The position numbers were made by a program, and so were the translations under genes. This document shows, piece after piece, positions 57,012 through 64,000 of a stretch of DNA of 64,000 nt (positions are counted from its first letter, which is position 1; each line of letters opens with the position of its first letter). Under the pieces are notes generated by a model, which did no database searches, was not told the origin of the DNA, and saw nothing but the letters and a program-made list of their open reading frames with translations. The stretch is from Gambelia wislizenii. Lineage: Eukaryota > Chordata > Lepidosauria > Squamata > Crotaphytidae. The DNA lies in the NCBI GenBank assembly GCA_030847615.1, contig JAUMIR010000002.1, positions 284,870,028 to 284,934,027 on the forward strand, written 5' to 3'.

Positions 57012-57841
57012 TTCTTAATAAAGTAAACAGTGTGATAAGATGTGTGGTGCACGGCATTTGATTGCAACTTTGTGGTATGGTGTCATCACCCCAGTCAGAA
57101 AGAGAAAACTGGGAAACTCGAGCCATCATGACATATGAGCAGCTCCAGTCCAATTAAACACGTAAAGAGAATTGACTGGAAGTGGAGTGGGGTGAGAATC
57201 ATGATTCCATTCATTCATTGGTTCCAACAGTTTTTCCTCTCCTGTTTAAGCTAAACCAGCAAAGCAGCAGGTAACCAGCAGGAGCAGTTGGATGAACTCA
57301 GAGACCCAGGCTGAGGAAGTGGAGTTCCATGTCCCACTGCACCTGCCACAGCCACGGAGCCAGTGTGAAACTCCAGTGTCAGACCCAATACAGGGCAAAA
57401 ACTGCAAGCTGCAAGAGAATGGGACCCACAGATATTTGAATATACCTCTCTACGAAGCCCTTCTGAAGACCTGGCCAGACATTACATAAGCCTGAAAGTT
57501 CAACAAGAGCCAAAGAACCAAACCAAAAACTCTTCTCTTCTCATGGGACTCTTGGGGAGTGAAACTTGGACAGGTAGCAGGGCAGCAGGAACCAAAGGTA
57601 CTTCTCACCAAGGCCCATAAAAATAAACAACAGACAGAGAAAAGCACCTGGCAACTCTATGGTCCATTCCAACTTTTTCTGCCTGCTTCCATGGAAGCAC
57701 CAGGAGTTAATTGTCAGAGCATGGCTTACTTATGAACACTGTTTGTGGGGACTGTGGGTTGGTTGTGGTGAATAACATACAGCCAGGCTTTACGTTTGTG
57801 GAGGTTTTCATAAGTAGTAGAGAAGGACAGGGAGCACTTAC

Positions 57842-57906
57842 CCCACCAAGAGGATGGACAGTCCAGCCAATTTCAGAGGTCTCACCTGTTGTATCCAAAA
57901 GAATTT
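57842..57906 (-). CDS. EPHB6: EPHB6 exon 2
   Basis: A 65-bp exon, the standard length for Eph exon 2. It encodes (E)ILLDTTGETSEIGWTVHPLGG, which joins in phase 0 to WDEVSVLDD of exon 3. The first two bases complete a Glu codon begun in exon 1 (phase 1). The acceptor is TTTCTTTTTTGAAACAG, with a good pyrimidine tract; the donor is GGG followed by GTAAGT. The segment is the first beta-strand of the ligand-binding domain, just after the signal peptide. Too short to stand alone, but its position, phase and fit to exon 3 make it secure. Confidence 0.93.
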
Positions 57907-58719
57907 CTGTTTCAAAAAAGAAATAAACAGATGAAAACACTATGGGATGCCTTCACATCGTAACATCTATCATCTACTGTGCTTCCTCCCCAGCTTTATT
58001 CCACTTCTTGGGTGCCAATTTGATTGCAAATGTCAAATCTTACTGGCAGGGGAGGGGGGTTGTGATCATATTTACTAGTTTTGCAAGTGACTTCTTGCCA
58101 ATCGTTAGGTATGGTTTCAATTATGTGGCTTTATCTGGATGCCTAATCTGATGCATATGGATGCATGGGCATGAGCCACGTGCACCATTTTTATTACTTG
58201 TCTAACTCCTACTTTCATATAAAACCTTGCTCTGGAGAAGCAGGTATTGCAGGTTTGCTCTCACAGTCAGAACATTGTTCTCCCTAACTGATCCTCAGGG
58301 TCGAGCTACATGTTTCATCCATGGAGCTATCAACTGAATCTTTTTTCTTTCCCCAAGAGTAAGCAGAGGAGATCTGTGCCAGACCAGGCCCCTAGCATGA
58401 GGGCAGGGGGTCTTTAAACTTCTGCTCTCCACTGTGGTCCCAATCTGGATGAGGGGCCCGCACCTGCAATTTATGAAAATGAATTACTTTAAGGCAGTGT
58501 AAACTGCAGAGATAGGACCCCTGATCTGGATTATGACCAGCCTCTCTACTCATTAGGCCAAGTTCTAAATCAGGAGATTTCCAGCTCTATGTTTAAGTTT
58601 AAAAAGAGGGGAAGATGTAATTGCAAGCTACTGCTTTAAAGTAACATGAATGACCTTAAAAAGACAGACCAATGAGTTGACAGTTACCATTTCATGTGAT
58701 TCTGTGATCTCAGCTAAAA

Positions 58720-58985
58720 GTAGGGATGCAAATCTTTACTTCTGTCATTCTTGCATATGAAAATGAACAATTTCAGTAGGATTCTCTTCAGTAGGTGAGA
58801 TTACAAGATATTATACGCATTTTTCTGTTTTTCCTGTGTTTGAGGAAAATTAATTTGCCCAAAAAGATGTGTGTTTTGCACAAAGAAAAAAAAAATTTGC
58901 ACAGAAAAATGCAAAAACAGAGTTTTCTGTGCAAAGCTATTTTTGCACAAAAACAAGGTTATGTGCAACATTACTTCTTTGTAAA
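58720..58985 (+). repeat. Dispersed repeat family T, copy 4
   Basis: Starts TAGGGATGCAAATCTTTACT and includes GTTTTGCACAAAGAAA, TTTGCACAGAAAAATGC and ATTTTTGCACAAAAACAAGG. It runs into an AT-dinucleotide tract. Confidence 0.6.
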
Positions 58986-58999
58986 GGAAGTCCTAAATT

Positions 59000-59041
59000 A
59001 TATACATATACATATACATATACATATATATATATATATAA
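59000..59041. repeat. (TATACA)n/(TA)n microsatellite
   Basis: Alternating TATACA units change to a pure TA run. Confidence 0.95.
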
Positions 59042-60312
59042 ATCTTGTGGCAGTTGACAATCTTCTTGATACATTGTCCTTTCTTCTCAAGGACAAGGAC
59101 ATTTCTGAGAATTCTTTAAAACCCTACCCAGGAGCAGAAATTAGAATCTTAAAATATCTGCAGTTGCATAAAAGAGCTGCTTTGGTGCAGTGCTGAAGGG
59201 CTGTATAGTGTTGAGACAACAGTGTGATCACACAATGGGAAATAATGATGAGCTGGGCATTCCCCACTATAAATCTTGCCTCAACCACACTCAATACCAG
59301 GCCTAACTCCAATTGCTAGTCCCAACCAGAATATATTAACTGAATTAATGGGATTTTATAAAAGTGCTGATTTATCATTTTACAATTCATTTTATAGTTT
59401 TGCTCTAGATAATGGCAGCAAATCGACACAGGCCCTTGACCTCAGTTGCAATATGGACAAAATAGAACAGCTTTTAGAGTAGGGTGGGCAAAGTCTGACC
59501 TACAGCTGCATGTGGCTCCTCAAAGCTACTTTTGTGGCCCCTGAAGCCTCAAACCACTTTCCCAAAGCCAATCCTCCCACACACACATAAATAAAATGGG
59601 GGGGAAATACTATGCAGAAAGCCCTTCAAGTGTGTAAAAATATGCATCCCAGAACCAAATACTACTTCCAATATATCAATGTTCCTGTGCAGTCCTTCTC
59701 AAAATGGTGGTAGAAAGTGACAGAATAAGTTCCTGTTGCCATTTTGAGAGGGAACGAAGAGAAATGGAAGTATTTTGAGTTGTGGGGTCGATGGTGCAGT
59801 CCACGGGAGAGGGAGGAATTGACCCCTGGCCCCCACATAGTTTGCCACCCCTGCTTTAGAGGGTCACTGGAAGGATTAAATATGGAGTCTAGCCACTCAG
59901 AAAAGCCTGATATGAGAACTTGTTGTTGTTGTTGTTAGGTACATATGCTGCATACGTACTTTTCATTTTTTAGGTCACTAAAACAGAACAGAACCAAAGG
60001 CAACCCTACAAGTTTTCTTCATTTTTTCCATACTTAAATATCTTGATCCAGCCTAAAGCAAAGCTTCTTAATCTTTGATCCTCCATAAATTTTGGGCTTC
60101 AAGTCCCAGAAGTTTCAGGCAGGAGATCCAATTTTCAGGAATTTTGCCAATTGAATCCCAAACAACTAGAAGGTCAAAGTTTGAGAACTACTGGCTCAAA
60201 TGGTACATGGTAATATTTCAGGGCACAGATTATTTGACAAGGAGTGAGTTTAACATCCAGCAAACAAAGTAATTTTGTTCCCTCAAAACCCAAGCATTAT
60301 TTTGCTAACCAA

Positions 60313-60313
<1 letters not shown>

Positions 60314-60358
<45 letters not shown>

Positions 60359-60444
60359 AATATATATAATATATATGATAAATAAAAACAAATGTCAGAT
60401 TCTTAGAAGGGGAAATGCAAATATATATAGCAAATATATAATAT

Positions 60445-60497
<53 letters not shown>
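60314..60497. repeat. Compound (TA)n/(TG)n microsatellite
   Basis: A (TA)n run at 60314-60355, scattered ATATAT to 60445, a (TG)n run at about 60446-60475 and a second (TA)n to 60497. Confidence 0.95.
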
Positions 60498-62319
60498 TCA
60501 CCCTGGTGAACTATAGCTTATAATGAAGGCAGGCAGAGCATTCCCAGTTGGTTCAATTTCATAAAATAACAAATGCGCATGGCCTGCACCTGACAGAACT
60601 CCCCCCGTAATAAGCAATATTTAAACAGTGATGGCACTTGACAACAGAGGAAAAAACAAGCCTGCCTGTGTTGAAAGGACTGTGTTAGCTGTATATTAGC
60701 TACCAAGCCAAGTTCTAGTTCCTGCTATTAACATACAAAGGCCTCCAACAAATCCAACGCACGTTACTTGAAGAGGGGGTGTTGTTGACAGGGTCACGAC
60801 TTACAGAATGTCATCTGGAGATAATGTGGAAACAGAATTTCTCTGCCATGCCACCTACCCCTCGGGGTATGCTTCCCCCCATTATTTGGGCAAATCTGCC
60901 AGTTTCACTTTCTCCCACAATTCAAATTTTGTAAATAATGAATTGAAAGTGACTTCTCACCCATCTCTATACACTAACAGTTATAAAAGCAATTCTCATT
61001 CCCAGACCATTGGTACTGATTCTACAGCCTTTTTTCCTAATATTTTATGATCCTTGATTTTGAAGGATTTTATTGTTGTGAAATGCTTCAAAAGTTTTTC
61101 CCCCAATAACAAATAGCATTTGATTTTTTAAAACATACAAAGTTGTTAGGAGCTTCCCATTTGCTATCACCCTCCATTTTCTCTTCCCCCAAGGTAGACG
61201 TGAGAGCTGCCTGCAGAAAATAATGAACATGGAACTTCAGAAATTTGTTACCTTTACAGACTCAAACAACAGCAATATTCTGTAAGATCTACTTATAGGA
61301 ACTTGTGGGGAAGGCCAGTTTTGGATTTGTTTGTTTACATTTTCTTTTCAAACATACTAATTTGTATCGTTCTGCATACTTGGGAAGCACGCCAAGTAAA
61401 TAAAACTTATACCTTGTTTTTGGAGTGGCTCTACTTTGTCTCCATTGTACCTGGCCAGCCATAATCTCTATTAGGAGGAATGGCAATGCTATTGATTCCC
61501 CCCTCCCACACATCTGTAATAGTGGCATTAAGACATCCTATATCATTGTCGCTATTGTGTGCTGACACATTGATTTGCCTAATATGGTAACATGCTTTAA
61601 ATCATACTATGTGGATTTCCCCCCACCCTTACCAGTCACCCAAATATAGCAGGGATTTGGGTAAATGCCTCAATTCAGCCAACCCAAAGCACTTAAGACA
61701 GGCAAGCTCATCAACCTATCTATCTACTGTGATTTAATAGTGGCATTAACTTCCGCATCCTGGGATTTGAATCTGTTTTGGAGCACCCTATTGGCAAATT
61801 TGACAAATTGAACTGAGGTCTATAATCATCATTTTCAAAAAAAGGGTAGTAGTAATAACCTGTATTAATGACCAGACTGTGTTGCTGTTGTGTGTTTTTT
61901 AAAGAAAATCACTCTAAATCACCCTTTCTTCTCTTTTCTTCTCTTCCTGGTGAAATGTTGGCCTTGTTTTACCTTTTCAAGAAACATTGAGGTTACCATT
62001 TCAAAATGAGAAAAGGATGCACTCATACGCCCTGGATTTCTCCTAGTTTAAGCCACTTCTCCCCCACCCCCAATCCCCAGATCCAGTCCAGGTTTCTTGA
62101 ATTTAAAATTTCAGTAATGAGGAGGGAAATCTCATCATGCTACACCTCCATAGATAAAATGGAAACAAAACAAATGCAGATGTTTGTTCCAACTCCCCCA
62201 GACTGCAAACCAAATACTAAAATATTGTTCAAGATGTTCCAGTTAAAGCTGTTAAGTAATAGGTATCATGAGATCCACTGAGCCATTAAGCACTCTACTA
62301 AGCATAATTTATGTAACTA

Positions 62320-62551
62320 CAGTAGGGCCCTCATATCCACGGGGGATTGGTTCTGGGCCCCACAGAAAATAGCAAATAAAATCTGTGGATAATAGCAAAT
62401 GCCATCCAGCACCCTGCCGACGTAGAAGCCCTCCCAGGGGAAGGGATGGGGCAGGTGAGATCCCTCATACCCCCTCTCTTCCCCCCACCATCGCCAATCA
62501 CAGACAATTGAATCTGCAGTTGACGAATCAGCGGATACGGGGGTGCTACTG
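62320..62551. mobile_element. Tigger-like MITE with TA duplication
   Basis: Starts CAGTAGGGCCCTCATATCC, ends GCGGATACGGGGGTGCTACTG. TA lies at 62318-62319 and 62552-62553. Interior is GC-rich with a CATCCAGCACCCTGCC stretch and no coding capacity. Confidence 0.85.
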
Positions 62552-62559
62552 TATGTAGA

Positions 62560-62795
62560 GCCAGTGTTACTTAGTAGTTTGAGTGTTGGACTACGAGTCT
62601 GGTGACCAGGGTTTGAATTCCTGCTCAGCCATGGAAATCTGCTAGGTGATCTTGGTAAGTCACACTCTCTCACCTCAGAGGAAGGCAAAGGGAAATCCCC
62701 TCTGAACAAACCTTGCCAAGAAAACCCCATGATAGGTTCACCTTAGTGTCACCATAAGTTGGAAACAACTTGAAAGCACACAACAACAACATGTA
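62560..62795 (+). mobile_element. tRNA-derived SINE, plus orientation
   Basis: Starts GAGCCAGTGTTACTTAGTAG, with B-box-like GGGTTTGAATTCC, then CTTGCCAAGAAAACCCCATG, a TTGGAAACAACTTGAAAGCA block and an ACAACAACAACA tail. The most complete copy of the family in this window. It begins just after the Tigger-like MITE. Confidence 0.9.
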
Positions 62796-63255
62796 AATAC
62801 ATAAACATAAATCAAAATTTTGCTATCCTAATCCAGTGGCATGGCCAAAAAATAAAAAATAAAAGCAATAATTTCACTGTAAAACTACTCCTACACCGCC
62901 CCTTTAAACATGGTAAACAGCTTGTGTACAAGTAGATTAAAATTTCTAGGAAGCAAGTGCCTTATTTAAAGGGGCAAATGCCCTATTTAAAGCAAAAATG
63001 CTACTTTTGGCTCTGACAAATTTCAGTAGCAAAATCAGCAGCAGGGAAACTTGCAGGAAACAAAGAAATGGTGGGGGTTTGCAACCCCTCGCCTTAGCAC
63101 AAAACAATATAAATAGCCAACCAATATCAACTGCAGCAATTTAAATGCAAATGCCAGGGCCCTATTTCTAACTTTAAAATAACTCCCCCTGTGTGGCACA
63201 CCTGGGCTCAAAGGCTCTCTCTGCCATTAATTATTCACTTCTTCTCAGCCTAACC

Positions 63256-63356
63256 TATCATAGAACCATAGAGTTGGAAGAGACCACAAGGGCTATTTAG
63301 TCCAACTCCCTGCCATGCAGGAATACACAATCAAATAATTCCCGACAGATGGTCAC
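63256..63356 (-). repeat. CR1 3-prime end fragment
   Basis: TCATAGAACCATAGAGTTGG, AAGAGACCACAAGGGC and TAGTCCAACTCCCTGCCATG are the inverted CR1 3-prime terminus. Body absent. Confidence 0.85.
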
Positions 63357-63726
63357 CAGATATCACCAGGCAGATATCACCAGGCAGCTACAGAGATACA
63401 CCTTGAAGGAAAGGTGAGACATGAATATACCAAAATGAAAGCCTCACACCATCCCACAGGCTTCCGTTGTGGTATCAGGCCCAGATCAAGATGAACTTGG
63501 GACTTTCTGCATAAAGCAAAGCAAATGAAATGCCACCACGTGGGCAAATGCACATCCTGTGGCCTTCAACAGGTGATACAATAGGCAAGGTGGGTAAGGC
63601 TTTGCATGGAATTCAGCTAAAGGGCATGAACACACAGGAGAGCTCTACTGTGAAAAACTACCTGGAATCCCACATAATACCTTCCAGTTAATATTTTAGG
63701 AAGAATCCTATAGATTATTGTTTTAC

Positions 63727-63868
63727 AACAGGGGTGGGAATCATATGGCCTTCCATATGTTGAACTGCAACTCCCAGCATTCTTCATAATTGGTTATGCT
63801 GGCTAGGACTGTTGAGAGCTGCATATCCACAACATCTGGATGGTCATAAAATTCCCACCACAGGTTTA
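63727..63868. repeat. hAT-like MITE remnant
   Basis: ACAGGGGTGGGAATCATATGG at the left faces TCATAAAATTCCCACC at the right, with GAACTGCAACTCCCAGCATT inside. Same group as 41312. Confidence 0.6.
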
Positions 63869-64000
63869 AAAGATTCCTTAATGATATTTTCTGTAAAATA
63901 TTTTCCTAGTACGGTAATAAAATATGTAATGGAAGCAAGAACAGATACATTTGTAAGAAGAAAACAGTGGTTTCCTTGTCACATGCAACCACAGTAAAGT

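Larger units (their letters stand above)
53696..57841 (-). other. EPHB6 intron 2
   Basis: A 4146-bp intron bounded by GTAAGT at 57841 and ATACAG at 53696 (minus strand). It contains a microsatellite (GGAA)n at 55929-55965, a family T repeat at 56430-56752, a small hairpin at 56932-57011, and a stretch near 55140-55200 that shares TTTTACCAGG and TTTTAATGGTGTAA with 14950-14990. No further exon seen. Confidence 0.85.
57907..64000 (-). other. EPHB6 intron 1 (part) or upstream DNA
   Basis: Exon 1, which should carry the start codon and signal peptide, was not recognised between here and the window end. The stretch holds microsatellites, family T copy 4, a Tigger-like MITE, a SINE, a CR1 fragment and a hAT-like remnant, listed separately. 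The part 59050-60300 and 60500-62300 shows nothing else I recognise. Confidence 0.55.

Noticed and set aside
60314..60497. CRISPR-like or satellite array
   Set aside because: Simple dinucleotide runs; no repeat-spacer pattern anywhere in the window.
62580..62640. tRNA-like sequence
   Set aside because: It is the degenerate head of a SINE, not a functional tRNA; no intact cloverleaf or isolated tRNA gene.

Overview
This is vertebrate nuclear DNA, almost certainly from a squamate reptile (lizard or snake). It is AT-rich, full of microsatellites and crowded with transposable elements typical of lizard genomes: CR1 and L2 LINEs, an APE-type LINE, a Penelope-like element with GIY-YIG endonuclease, tRNA-derived SINEs, TcMar-Tigger, hAT and Harbinger-like MITEs, and one Ty1/copia retrotransposon. 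The species cannot be fixed from sequence alone.

Host gene content is small. On the minus strand lie two consecutive exons of an ephrin-receptor gene that I identify as EPHB6: exon 2 (57842-57906, 65 bp) and exon 3 (52999-53695, 697 bp), which encodes most of the ephrin-binding domain. Splice sites and codon phases fit (phase 1 into exon 2, phase 0 between exons 2 and 3, phase 1 out of exon 3). Exon 1 (signal peptide) and exon 4 (Cys-rich) were not recognised. If the rest of the gene lies beyond position 1, everything from 1 to 52998 is intron 3; otherwise exons were missed or the gene is broken.

Layout. 1-4250: intergenic or intronic DNA with a GC-rich Tigger-like MITE (720-1112) and a long fold-back element (1433-1756). 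4267-8661: a LINE inserted into an older repeat with a 19-bp target duplication, itself hit by an L2-tailed SINE. 12456-14069: two Tigger-like elements around another MITE. 15120-17541: a dead Penelope-like element ending in a decayed hammerhead ribozyme. 17878-19270: CR1 fragments broken by later insertions. 19345-20160: an isolated CpG-rich, promoter-like patch. 22693-27942: a complete Ty1/copia element with identical LTRs and one uninterrupted 1305-codon gag-pol ORF, the only element here that looks capable of activity. 28670-52900: L2, CR1, SINE, hAT, Tigger and Penelope fragments, several nested. 51462-51777: a second fold-back element inserted in an L2 copy. 52999-64000: EPHB6 exons and introns with further repeats.

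The most notable observations are the intact young copia element; two fold-back elements sharing a GGACTTTTTC terminus and 3-bp TTR target duplications, one with its empty site visible by comparison to a related L2 copy in the same window; hammerhead-ribozyme remnants in two Penelope termini; and an unrecognised dispersed family with a TAGGGATGCAAATC-like end. I found no CRISPR array, prokaryotic operon or new multi-gene system. All repeat family names come from recognition of sequence features, not from a database search.
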